DNA from: Lichenicoccus sp963693035
GTDB lineage: Bacteria; Pseudomonadota; Alphaproteobacteria; Acetobacterales; Acetobacteraceae
DNA length: 64,000 nt
Assembly: GCA_963693035.2 (NCBI GenBank)
Contig: CAXMMQ010000008.1
Location: 417,444-481,443 of the forward strand
Reading direction: 5' to 3'
Under the pieces are notes generated by a model. The model saw only the letters and a program-made list of their open reading frames with translations, searched no databases and was not told where the DNA came from. Positions 1 through 6,808 of this stretch are shown here, one piece after another. A program made the translations under genes and the position numbers. Within the stretch, counting starts at the first letter, position 1, and every line of letters starts with the position of its first letter.

Positions 1-901
1 GCTTCCCGGCTCGGGCTGCCGACCGCCCGGCCGCTGCGTCGAGCTCGTCGTCCTTGCCGCGGTAGGCGGTGTGCACGAGCCCCTTGGGGCTGTAGAAGAC
101 GCCCGGGATCACCGGCCTGCTCACGCAGCGGCAGTTGATCTCGGTGCCGGGCCAAATCCACTTGCCCTCAAGGTAGGCGCCCTTCGTGACGTCGTAGCGC
201 AGGTGGTCACGACCGGCCTTGACGTGTTCGGGTCGCGGATGCTTGCCGCCGGCGCTGTGCACCCACTCCGCCTCCGTCAGCCCCATCTCCTGCTGCCGTG
301 CGCGGGTGACGGTGGCCGTCGCGGCATTCACCTGCTGCCGCGCGATCAATGTGGCGCGGTCTCGGGTGACGTCGTGCCTTTCGCGTAGCTCAGTCACCAG
401 CGAGCTCAGGTCACGACCGGCCTGGACGCTACGCATCACCGCGCCCTCGACCGCGTGCATGTGCTGCTGCGGGATGGAGCGGATCAGGCTGACGTTCTGG
501 GCGATTGACGCCTGCAGGATGTCGTTGACGGTCTTGGTGAGCTTGAACTCGACAGTAAAGCCGGCCTTCTTGAGGCTGCTGCGCAGGGCGGCGTCGGAAC
601 GCCTGGCGGTCTCGGTGGCGTAGTGGGCGCCCAGGTTCTGAGCGAGGCCGTCGAAGCGCTTCTGCCAGCGCCGGGCGAGCCGTCGCATCAGCTGGCGCAG
701 CACCATGGCCGGGCTGCGGTCCTGGGCAATCTCTGGCTGGTTGGCCCGGTAGGCGGCGGTGACCCAGTAGTCGATGGAGTTGGCCATCTCGTCGATCAGG
801 GCCAGCATCCGACGCCGAAAGTTGGCCTCGAGCCCGGCATTGGGCCGGACAGGCGGAAGTAACGTGTCCTTACCGTTGCGAGATGTTATATTCGTTGTCA
901 A
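1..901 (-). CDS. Phage head morphogenesis protein (Mu gpF / SPP1 gp7-like), 3' end off the window
   Basis: Translating the minus strand gives an open frame of about 300 residues cut by the window edge. Near the visible C-terminal part it reads WIWPGTEINCRCVSRPVIPG, the Cys-rich PG-x-NCRC signature of gpF-like minor head proteins. The N-terminal part contains LPPVRPNAGLEANFRRR and then LIDEMANSIDYW, as in portal-adjacent minor capsid proteins. Start choice is uncertain: an ATG at 808 would remove the conserved VRPNAG segment, so a TTG at 901 giving MTTNITSRNGKDTLLPPV is preferred. It follows the portal gene in transcription order, as expected, but is separated from it by the oppositely oriented gene at 964-1437. 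It would sit in the procapsid near the portal. Confidence 0.82.
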   Translation of the reverse strand, partial: MTTNITSRNGKDTLLPPVRPNAGLEANFRRRMLALIDEMANSIDYWVTAAYRANQPEIAQDRSPAMVLRQLMRRLARRWQKRFDGLAQNLGAHYATETARRSDAALRSSLKKAGFTVEFKLTKTVNDILQASIAQNVSLIRSIPQQHMHAVEGAVMRSVQAGRDLSSLVTELRERHDVTRDRATLIARQQVNAATATVTRARQQEMGLTEAEWVHSAGGKHPRPEHVKAGRDHLRYDVTKGAYLEGKWIWPGTEINCRCVSRPVIPGVFYSPKGLVHTAYRGKDDELDAAAGRSAARAGK

Positions 902-949
902 TTCGACTCGGTCCCGTCTATCTGCCGAGATTGCCGGACTCCGGCAGAT
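895..949 (+). promoter_or_regulatory. Candidate promoter with overlapping dyad upstream of the secreted-protein gene
   Basis: TTGTCA at 895-900 followed after 18 bases by TATCTG resembles a weak sigma-70 promoter for the gene at 964. Immediately after it, ATCTGCCG (920-927) is repeated inverted as CGGCAGAT (942-949), and a second shorter hairpin TGCCGG-act-CCGGCA occupies 932-946, so two mutually exclusive stems can form. GAGGA at 951-955 is a suitably placed ribosome binding site. Promoter strength is a guess; the inverted repeats are exact. Confidence 0.4.
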
Positions 950-963
950 TGAGGACGATAAGT

Positions 964-1437
964 ATGAGACTGCTGCTGACTGCCGTTGCCGCCACCTGCG
1001 CGGGGCTGCTCCCAATTGCCACACCCGTCGCGAAGGCAGGCGGGATGTTTTCGGCGCCCGAGTACCTTTCCGATGCCATGAAGGCTCCTGGGCCGTGGCG
1101 CAGCGTGCTGAGCGAGCTATTTAACGACGACCATCCCGCGCCTGTATGGTTTAATCAGTGTGCTACAACTGTTCACGACTGCGGTTTAGAAACCGAAGTC
1201 AAGATGGTGGTCATCGACGGCAAGGTCTTTCTGCGTTACGATCAATCTAAGAATCATGAGGCCACTGAGCACATGATGACCATTGTCTTTACTACGGACG
1301 GCGAAACTGCCTGGGCTGACTACAGCTCTACCGACCACGTCCTACATCATTCAGTCCTATCTCTTTACGGCGACGAGGGCGACCAGGATCATATGATCGA
1401 CAAGGTCACCAACCTAGTAACCGCAGACTACGATTAA
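964..1437 (+). CDS. Small secreted protein, phage moron candidate
   Basis: The product is 157 residues. It opens with a basic residue and a hydrophobic stretch (MRLLLTAVAATCAGLLPIA) ending in a plausible signal-peptidase site near PVAKAG, so it is predicted to be exported. The mature part is acidic, with two cysteines (QCATTVHDCG) that could form a disulfide. No family is recognised. The ATG at 964 was chosen over a GTG or ATG further upstream because it begins the signal peptide and has GAGGA in front. The gene is transcribed against the surrounding structural genes, is visibly less GC-rich than they are, and its stop codon overlaps the portal stop codon (1434-1437). This placement is typical of a moron, an extra gene expressed from the prophage that changes the lysogen; that role is inferred. 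Confidence 0.7.
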   Translation: MRLLLTAVAATCAGLLPIATPVAKAGGMFSAPEYLSDAMKAPGPWRSVLSELFNDDHPAPVWFNQCATTVHDCGLETEVKMVVIDGKVFLRYDQSKNHEATEHMMTIVFTTDGETAWADYSSTDHVLHHSVLSLYGDEGDQDHMIDKVTNLVTADYD

Positions 1438-3011
1438 GCCGCCGCCTGCCGTTCCATCGCCTCCGCCGGGTCGGTCGCCTCGCCCGGCTCCTCGTGCTCC
1501 TGGAACCCGGTCAGCATGTCCGGCTCCGGCCCCGCTGGTGGCGTCGGCGGCGGCCCGCTGAGGTCGATACCGGCGTAGGGGCTTTCTTCGTCGCCTGCCA
1601 CCGCCATGCGGACATCTTCGGCGTCCAGAACGCCATGGTCCAGATAGACCGCGTGCGTGTCGGCCTTCATCTTCTGGACGGCGGCTTCCTTCTCGCTGTC
1701 GAGCTGCCAAAGCGGCTCGAACTTAAACCGGATGCTCTCGTCGATCGTCCCGAACAGGCTCAGCTGCACGATCTTCAGCACCCGCTCCAGGTTGGTGCGG
1801 AACAGGTGCTCCTGCTGGCTGTGAATGCTGTCGTAGAAGGTTCGTAGCTCACCCTCGGACGAGGCATTCAGCCCGGCTGGTGAAATGCCTAGCAGCACGA
1901 TCAGCGGGATACCGCAGACTGAAGCCATATGCTCCTGGGCTTGCGCCTGGAGTTGGTCGAGCCCGCTCAGCGGCGTCGAGATGTTGAAGAATTCCTCCGC
2001 CGGCGCTGCGTCGCCACTGCCCTTGTCGAGCAGCATCAGGCCGCGGTTGTTGCGGGTTGCGTTGAACAGCTCGGCGCGCATCTGCAGCGCCTCGGCTCCT
2101 CCACCCTGCAGCACCACGCTCATGTCGGTCTTGATTCCCGAAACACTGAACGAGGCGATCAGGTCGGTCACCGCCTGCCGGGTGCGCAACCAGTTGTCGA
2201 CGTAGGGCTTGGCCAGCTGGCTCATGCTCAGCCCGCTGAAGTTGTAGGCCGGCTTGAGCAGGTCGGGCAGCTCGCGGCCGACGAATGTCAACATGCGGCT
2301 GGCGTGAATCTGCCGTCCGAACACAAACCAGGCGCGCGGCTTGTAGTAGTCGCCACTCAGCGGATCGATCGCGTTATAGCCGGTCGGGTAGGTCCAAACC
2401 GGCTCGACCGGACGGAGCCCCTTCAACGCGCCAACGCCGATCTTGCGGGCATCGATGGTCAGCGGCGTGGTCTGCTCGGTCGCATTGTCGGTCGTGCCGA
2501 CGTCGATGAAGATCTGTCCGCGGCCGAAGAAGCCGTCCATTGCGGCGGCTTGCCGGAAGGCGTCGCGCACGTGCAGCCGGTGCAGCGCCTCCTCGATCTG
2601 CTCGATCTGCTCGGTCTTGTCCTCGTCGCCCTTCGCCGTGATCTTGATCCAGCGCCGCGTCATCTCGCGTGCGATGATCTCGCTAATCCGGCGATACTCA
2701 GGGCGCTGTGCAAGCTCGGCCAGGTAGGGGTAGCCGAGCCAATGCAGACCCTCGCCACCGCCTATCAAGCCGCCATTGCCCGCGTAGCCATAGGCTGAGC
2801 CCAGCGCGTCGTCCTGCGCCATCGTGGCCGCGCCCTTCGGCACCACGCCCGGCGGCGGCTCTGGAAAGCGGAACGGGTTCACGGGTGCCTGCTTGGCGCG
2901 TGCGGCCGCAACCGTTTCGGGCGCGATCTTCATGGCCGGCCGGGCTGCGGCGACCGAAAGCGCTGGCTCGATACGGGGCTGCGGGCCGATCGCTGGCCGG
3001 AATGGCCACAT
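1434..3011 (-). CDS. Phage portal protein (DUF1073-type)
   Basis: This 525-residue protein matches the DUF1073 portal family in length and in landmarks: an N-terminal YAGNGGLIGGGEGLHWLGYP region, RRISEIIAREMTRRW, a central GDYYKPRAWFVFGRQIHASR strand and SEGELRTFYDSIHSQQEHLF near residue 400. Portals form the dodecameric ring at one capsid vertex through which DNA is packaged. The start ATG at 3011 overlaps the stop of the large terminase (TGATG), indicating translational coupling in the packaging operon. The C-terminal 40 residues are rich in Pro and Glu. The Pfam family for this domain also includes the anti-CBASS protein Acb1, but size and context support a portal. Confidence 0.9.
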   Translation of the reverse strand: MWPFRPAIGPQPRIEPALSVAAARPAMKIAPETVAAARAKQAPVNPFRFPEPPPGVVPKGAATMAQDDALGSAYGYAGNGGLIGGGEGLHWLGYPYLAELAQRPEYRRISEIIAREMTRRWIKITAKGDEDKTEQIEQIEEALHRLHVRDAFRQAAAMDGFFGRGQIFIDVGTTDNATEQTTPLTIDARKIGVGALKGLRPVEPVWTYPTGYNAIDPLSGDYYKPRAWFVFGRQIHASRMLTFVGRELPDLLKPAYNFSGLSMSQLAKPYVDNWLRTRQAVTDLIASFSVSGIKTDMSVVLQGGGAEALQMRAELFNATRNNRGLMLLDKGSGDAAPAEEFFNISTPLSGLDQLQAQAQEHMASVCGIPLIVLLGISPAGLNASSEGELRTFYDSIHSQQEHLFRTNLERVLKIVQLSLFGTIDESIRFKFEPLWQLDSEKEAAVQKMKADTHAVYLDHGVLDAEDVRMAVAGDEESPYAGIDLSGPPPTPPAGPEPDMLTGFQEHEEPGEATDPAEAMERQAAA

Positions 3012-4237
3012 CAGCGTCGATTGGCCCAGGCCAACGCCTCGGGACTGATGCGCATGGCCGGCCGCTTGTTACGAATGATGCCGTCCAGGGCATACCGAAC
3101 GGCGTCGATCCCGTGGTTCCAGGCATCGACGATGACCGGCAGGATGTCGCTGGTGAGGCGATCGACCTTGTAGGAATACATCCGGAACTCCTTGGCGATC
3201 TGCTCACACCTCGGATGCACCCGGATGGCCCTAAAGCTCTTGAGCCGCTCCACACCGTCCTCGACCGACCCCGGCCACTTGTCGGCGGCCGAGATCTTGA
3301 AGCCGAACCGGTTGGCCATGTAGCTGATGGTCTCGGGGCGGGCATTATCCGCCTTGATCGGCCAGTCCCGAGATCCGGGCACCCGGTCGAACAACGCCGG
3401 GATTTGATCCATCTCGACGCCAGTGCCGAACGCCTCATGGTCGATGTGCAGGACCTCGTCCAGGACGAAGCACCGGATCAGAACGGTCGGATCCTGCGCA
3501 AAGCCCCAGTCGGCGCCGAAATGGAAGCGAACTCCCGCCGGCGTCTCGAAATCGACCACCTCCAGCCGATTGCGGAAGATAACCGCTTCGCTGATCTTGA
3601 GGCACTCGCCGCCCCAGATGTGGTCATAGGCATCTGGATCACGGGCCAGCGTCCGCAGACGGTCGGCATTCATCTCCGCCGAGAACCAGGGATTGTCCTT
3701 CCAGCCGACCTTGCGGACGATGGCTCCCGGATCGCCCTGCAGCGACCGCATGAAAGCATGCATCGGCGCTGTCTCGAGATCCGGGTTGTAGCTGAACCAC
3801 AACTCGGACCCCGTGGCCCGGATCGTAGGCGTCAGAATACCCAAGCTGACCTTGCTGATGGTCTGGGCCTCTTCGACCCAGCAGATGTCGATGCTCTCCG
3901 TCGACTTGATGCCGTCGATGTTGCGGGCGAGGCCCTTGAAGAGGAACTCACTGCCGGTTATCGCGCAGGTGATCGTGGTGTCCTGGACTTTGAACCAGGC
4001 GCTTAGGCCAAGGGCGTCGATCTGATCCGCCAGGAGCTTCTTGACGCTGTCCTGCATCGAGTTCTGATATTCGCGGCAGCACAGGATCCGAAGCCGACTG
4101 GTATAGGCCAGCGCAATCAGTGCCCGGGCCATCGCCCAGGACTTGCCGCTGCCACGGCCTCCGTAGAAGATCTTGTAGCGGCGCGGCTCGAACAGCGACG
4201 CAAAGGCGGCTGGGTTGTCGAGTTGGACTTCACTCAC
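3011..4237 (-). CDS. Phage terminase large subunit
   Basis: The motor ATPase and nuclease for DNA packaging, 408 residues. The N-terminal ATPase domain has a Walker A motif YGGRGSGKSWAMA near residue 26 and a Walker B-like segment SIDICWVEEAQTIS near residue 117, where DICWVEEA supplies the acidic residues. The C-terminal half contains FHFGADWGFAQDPTV, which fits the first acidic position of the RNase H-like nuclease. It resembles the PBSX/Terminase_3 type used by headful-packaging phages, although packaging mode cannot be read from sequence. It overlaps the small terminase stop by 8 bases and the portal start by one base. Confidence 0.93.
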   Translation of the reverse strand: MSEVQLDNPAAFASLFEPRRYKIFYGGRGSGKSWAMARALIALAYTSRLRILCCREYQNSMQDSVKKLLADQIDALGLSAWFKVQDTTITCAITGSEFLFKGLARNIDGIKSTESIDICWVEEAQTISKVSLGILTPTIRATGSELWFSYNPDLETAPMHAFMRSLQGDPGAIVRKVGWKDNPWFSAEMNADRLRTLARDPDAYDHIWGGECLKISEAVIFRNRLEVVDFETPAGVRFHFGADWGFAQDPTVLIRCFVLDEVLHIDHEAFGTGVEMDQIPALFDRVPGSRDWPIKADNARPETISYMANRFGFKISAADKWPGSVEDGVERLKSFRAIRVHPRCEQIAKEFRMYSYKVDRLTSDILPVIVDAWNHGIDAVRYALDGIIRNKRPAMRISPEALAWANRR

Positions 4238-4634
4238 CCGAGGGCAGAACCGGATTAATGATCAGCGTTGGCGGCGGCAGCGAATTGCCGTCCGCGTCCG
4301 CGTGCTTCAGCTGGACACTGTCGCCGAACACCTTGGGCTTGCGGTGAGCGGCCGCCCACTTCAGCGTATCGATCTTGACCTTCATCGCCGCGGCATTCGT
4401 CGCCGTGACAGTGCGCGCGGCGTCCAGGATCTCGGCCTCGAAGGCGTAGGAGGCGGCTTCGCGCGCGCGCCCATACTGCGCCCGAAAGTCCTCGTATGCG
4501 TCGAGCCAGCGCCGGATCGTAGCCCACGGCGGCATACCCTCGGTCTGGCTGATATCTCGGATGGTGTGGCCTTCCTCGACCATCTCGACGATGCGGTTGG
4601 CAACCCTCGGGCGTGTAGCTCGAAGGTCGGCCAC
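4230..4634 (-). CDS. Phage terminase small subunit, 5' end apparently frameshifted
   Basis: The readable frame gives 134 residues with an HTH-like core (VANRIVEMVEEGHTIRDISQ, then MPPWATIRRWLDAYEDF) followed by a helical segment FRAQYGRAREAASYAFEAEI, the usual small-terminase layout. Homologues begin with GRPSSYTPE directly before VANRIV. That peptide is present here but in another frame, starting from an ATG at 4677 (MSDRHQALVVLAPQRGRPSSYTPE). Removing one C from the CCC at 4604-4606 would join the two frames. Either the gene is damaged, the sequence has an error, or translation starts at the internal ATG at 4634. It recognises phage DNA and loads the large subunit. Confidence 0.82.
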   Translation of the reverse strand: MADLRATRPRVANRIVEMVEEGHTIRDISQTEGMPPWATIRRWLDAYEDFRAQYGRAREAASYAFEAEILDAARTVTATNAAAMKVKIDTLKWAAAHRKPKVFGDSVQLKHADADGNSLPPPTLIINPVLPSGE

Positions 4635-4697
4635 GCTGAGGCGCCAGAACGACCAATGCTTGATGCCGATCGGACATCGCTAGGCCCTCAGGCCACG

Positions 4698-4727
4698 AAA
4701 AAGCCCACTCGGCGGGACCGTGTGGGC
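4698..4727 (-). terminator. Rho-independent terminator ahead of the packaging genes
   Basis: Read on the minus strand, GCCCAC (4727-4722) pairs with GTGGGC (4708-4703), and an inner CCG/CGG pair extends the stem, followed at once by TTTTT (4702-4698). It lies after the small genes ending at 4807 and before the small terminase start at 4677. A terminator directly before terminase is where lambdoid-type phages use an antiterminator to switch on late genes. Confidence 0.72.
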
Positions 4728-4806
4728 ACAGCATGCGACACTACAGAATCCCGCATAGGCGAGTGACACTCGATTTGGCAACAGAAATCGTGCGCCGCTA
4801 CCAGAT

Positions 4807-4992
4807 TTAGCGCCCGGCATCGTTATCCAGCCCGAAATGCTCCACGACGCGGGTCAGAACGGCGTCAACCTCGCCCATCAGGCGACGCTCGTCGGCCGGT
4901 ATTCTCCGGCGGGTGATCGGATCGTTGTGGCCGAAGCGGACGGCAATGCCGCTGACCGGGAGGTTGTCCACCACCAGCAGCGTCAGGATCAC
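4807..4992 (-). CDS. Small phage protein, possibly the C-terminal part of the preceding gene
   Basis: A 61-residue product starting at a GTG (4992) that overlaps the TGA of the upstream gene. It reads ILTLLVVDNLPVSGIAVRFG and ends RVVEHFGLDNDAGR. The VSGIAVRFG segment resembles the second half of a helix-turn-helix, and together with the end of the upstream protein (LRRLHDILAVGHG) looks like one small DNA-binding domain split by a frame change. Either translational coupling (the same GTGA overlap occurs at 6010-6013) or a one-base deletion would explain it. No family is claimed. Its position immediately before a terminator and the terminase genes would suit a late-gene regulator. Confidence 0.5.
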   Translation of the reverse strand: MILTLLVVDNLPVSGIAVRFGHNDPITRRRIPADERRLMGEVDAVLTRVVEHFGLDNDAGR

Positions 4993-5423
4993 CCGTGCCC
5001 GACCGCCAGGATGTCATGCAGCCGACGCAGATTGGTCGCCGCCTGGACCTGCGTCTCAGTGGCCGGCAACCGATCCCAAAAGGCCCGCGAGCCGCCGTTG
5101 GCCTCGCCGTTCTGCCAGCGCGCGCCGAGCTCGGCCTCGCGCAGTTCGGCGTAGCGCTGGGTGGCTAGGTGCTGAGGCTTGGTGATGGCGCCGCGGTTGA
5201 ACAGCCGGTCGGAGGCGCTGACGGCCAGCGGCCGCGAGACGGTGCGATTCGGGTCGTCGACCTCGGGGGCGCGGTGCTCGACGGCCACGTCGCCCCGGCT
5301 GTAGCGCAGTTCCAGGCCGTGCTCGGTGACGACGCTGGGCAGCGCCTCGGCAGCCAGGCGGCCGCGCTTCTTGGCACGACGGGCAGGCTGTATCGGTTTC
5401 GTCGCCATCGCGTTCATGCCCAT
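4989..5423 (-). CDS. Phage protein of unknown function, possible late regulator
   Basis: A 144-residue basic protein beginning MGMNAMATKPIQPARRAKKR. The middle is charged (VEHRAPEVDDPNRTVSRPL), and the C-terminal third (TKPQHLATQRYAELREAELG, then AATNLRRLHDILAV) is helical. It does not match a named family with confidence. The end resembles the entry into an HTH domain that continues in another frame in the gene at 4807. It overlaps the upstream membrane-protein gene by 10 bases, so it is expressed from the same transcript. Confidence 0.55.
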   Translation of the reverse strand: MGMNAMATKPIQPARRAKKRGRLAAEALPSVVTEHGLELRYSRGDVAVEHRAPEVDDPNRTVSRPLAVSASDRLFNRGAITKPQHLATQRYAELREAELGARWQNGEANGGSRAFWDRLPATETQVQAATNLRRLHDILAVGHG

Positions 5424-6013
5424 CCGTCCTTGCGGTCCCTGCCGACCGGGTAATCGTCCGCTGGTGTCCGCTCGCCCTGCGGCCCGATGACCACTTTCTG
5501 CACGAAGCGCCCTCCAGGGCCGCGCAGGATGGCGTGCGGCCGATACGGCATCACCTCGACCCGACAGCCCTCTGGAACCGCCACAGGGCCGTCTGTGAGC
5601 CCGTTTGGCCGCACCTCAGCGTCCAGGAGCACCAGATCGGCGTCCGTGAGCTCCGGCAGCCTCAGGCGCGCCTCCAGCTCGGACACCGTGTCGGCGTAGC
5701 GGCGGCTGACGGCGAGCGCCACGTCGCGCTGCAGGTCGACGTCGGCGATGTGCTGCTCGAGGAGCGTGATCGTGCCCTGCGCGGCGGTGAGCAGCCGACC
5801 GGTATCGGCGATGGTCCCCTCCAGGCTGCGGATCACGCCGTTCGCCTCGGTCAGCTGGCGGACGGCGCTGGCCGCGTAGTTGGCGGACATGTCGGCGCGG
5901 GCTCGGGCCTCGCGCAGCAGGCGGCGGTAGACCACCAGCAGCACGCCAAGCGTGACCAGGACGACCAGGTGCAGCATCAGGGCCGCCATGACGATGGCGT
6001 GGAACCGGGTCAC
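5414..6013 (-). CDS. Phage membrane protein with one N-terminal TM helix and a coiled coil
   Basis: About 199 residues. The start is the GTG at 6013, which overlaps the stop of the upstream gene (GTGA). The N-terminus MTRFHAIVMAALMLHLVVLV continues into a single long hydrophobic helix, then LREARARADMSANYAASAVR. A long heptad-like region follows (LTEANGVIRSLEGTIADTGR, then ITLLEQHIADVDLQRDVA) up to about residue 115. The C-terminal domain is compact, with PEGCRVEVMPYRPHAILRGP. Topology resembles an inner-membrane spanin subunit, but no outer-membrane partner gene is seen and the position is not a lysis cassette, so this is only a possibility. Confidence 0.6.
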   Translation of the reverse strand: MTRFHAIVMAALMLHLVVLVTLGVLLVVYRRLLREARARADMSANYAASAVRQLTEANGVIRSLEGTIADTGRLLTAAQGTITLLEQHIADVDLQRDVALAVSRRYADTVSELEARLRLPELTDADLVLLDAEVRPNGLTDGPVAVPEGCRVEVMPYRPHAILRGPGGRFVQKVVIGPQGERTPADDYPVGRDRKDGWA

Positions 6014-6195
6014 GTCGCACGCTCCGCGTCCCGGGCTTCGACCAGCAGCTTGGCGTGATAGAGATCGAACCCGAAGTGCACGCAGGGCTCGCTGAACCGG
6101 GACGTGATCAGCACCGTGCTGCTGGACAACACGCCGTAGCGCTTGGCGGTGCGCCAGCCGGCGGCGACGGCAGCGAGGTTCTGGGCGGTGGTCAT
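6010..6195 (-). CDS. Small phage protein, paralogue of the 6653-6808 product
   Basis: A 61-residue protein. The pattern W-x-x-A-x-x-x-G followed by PCVHFGFDLYHAK near the C-terminus is shared with the 51-residue product at 6653-6808 (PCVAFGFRLWQAS). Function unknown. It overlaps the next gene by four bases (GTGA), so it is part of the same operon. Confidence 0.6.
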   Translation of the reverse strand: MTTAQNLAAVAAGWRTAKRYGVLSSSTVLITSRFSEPCVHFGFDLYHAKLLVEARDAERAT

Positions 6196-6211
6196 GGCGG
6201 ATCACACCCCG

Positions 6212-6225
6212 CAACGATTTCGTTG
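6212..6225. promoter_or_regulatory. Perfect 6-bp dyad CAACGA-tt-TCGTTG, candidate operator
   Basis: The 14-base palindrome lies in the short gap between the minus-strand gene start at 6195 and the plus-strand HigA-like gene at 6309. HigA proteins bind such dyads in their own promoter, which makes this a reasonable autoregulatory operator. Binding is inferred from position only. Confidence 0.4.
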
Positions 6226-6308
6226 TGCGACGCAATAACTTGATTTTTATTGAGCAGCCGCCTGTTCTGGCGCTTGAACGTGGGGAAACTTGGGTTGAGG
6301 CTGTGGCG

Positions 6309-6617
6309 ATGCATGGCGATCCGAAAACGCCGGGGCGGACTTTGGTCGACGACTACCTTAAGCCGCTTCGAATTTCTCTGCCGGTATTGGCAGAAGCACT
6401 GAAGGTTGAACCCTTTCGCTTGGGGAATCTGATGATTTACCAAGACAGACTCGACGTCGATCTGGCTCTCAGACTTTCCCGCTACTTCGGCACGACGCCT
6501 GACTTCTGGCTCGACCTTCGGATCGCTCACATCCAAGCCAACATGCGGCACATGAAGCTTGCCCAGATCGAAGCCGAAGTGACACCACATGAGTCCGCCT
6601 GCAAAGCCGCAGAGTGA
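6309..6617 (+). CDS. HigA-family antitoxin-like HTH protein without a visible toxin
   Basis: The 102-residue product follows the HigA/VapI (XRE-type) pattern: PGRTLVDDYLKPLRISLPVL, AEALKVEPFRLGNLMIYQDR, and LALRLSRYFGTTPDFWLDLR, the last being the signature of this family. ATG 6309 is chosen because GAGG lies eight bases upstream and the family starts with a short tail before PGR; a GTG at 6225 is the longer alternative. The usual HigB toxin gene directly upstream is absent. The gene is AT-richer than its neighbours and runs against the surrounding operon, as morons do. It may act as a stand-alone repressor. Confidence 0.75.
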   Translation: MHGDPKTPGRTLVDDYLKPLRISLPVLAEALKVEPFRLGNLMIYQDRLDVDLALRLSRYFGTTPDFWLDLRIAHIQANMRHMKLAQIEAEVTPHESACKAAE

Positions 6618-6652
6618 CACTGAAGCGGAGAGAGTGAGCTTCTGCACCTCCG

Positions 6653-6808
6653 TCATGCCCGGCTCTCGCGGCTCGCCTGCCAGAGCCGGAACCCGAAGGC
6701 GACGCACGGGTCGACGAACACCACCGGCTCTGTGCCCGGGATGACGGCGCCGCCTGCGGCGTAGGACCAGCCACGATGCATGGCGCTAAGGTCAGCCTCG
6801 ATAGTCAT
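6653..6808 (-). CDS. Small phage protein, paralogue of the 6010-6195 product
   Basis: A 51-residue protein starting at the ATG at 6808, which overlaps the upstream stop (ATGA). It contains MHRGWSYAAGGAVIPGTEPV and the PCVAFGFRLWQAS ending shared with the product of 6010-6195. Function unknown; the pair suggests duplication within the phage operon. Confidence 0.6.
   Translation of the reverse strand: MTIEADLSAMHRGWSYAAGGAVIPGTEPVVFVDPCVAFGFRLWQASRESRA

Noticed and set aside
1434..3011. Portal gene read as an Acb1 anti-CBASS protein
   Set aside because: The Pfam grouping includes Acb1, but length, residues and position between terminase and head genes support a portal.
5414..6235. Longer start at 6235 for the phage membrane protein
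   Set aside because: The extra N-terminus overlaps the 6010-6195 gene and is Arg-rich noise. The GTG at 6013 gives a clean membrane helix and a GTGA junction.
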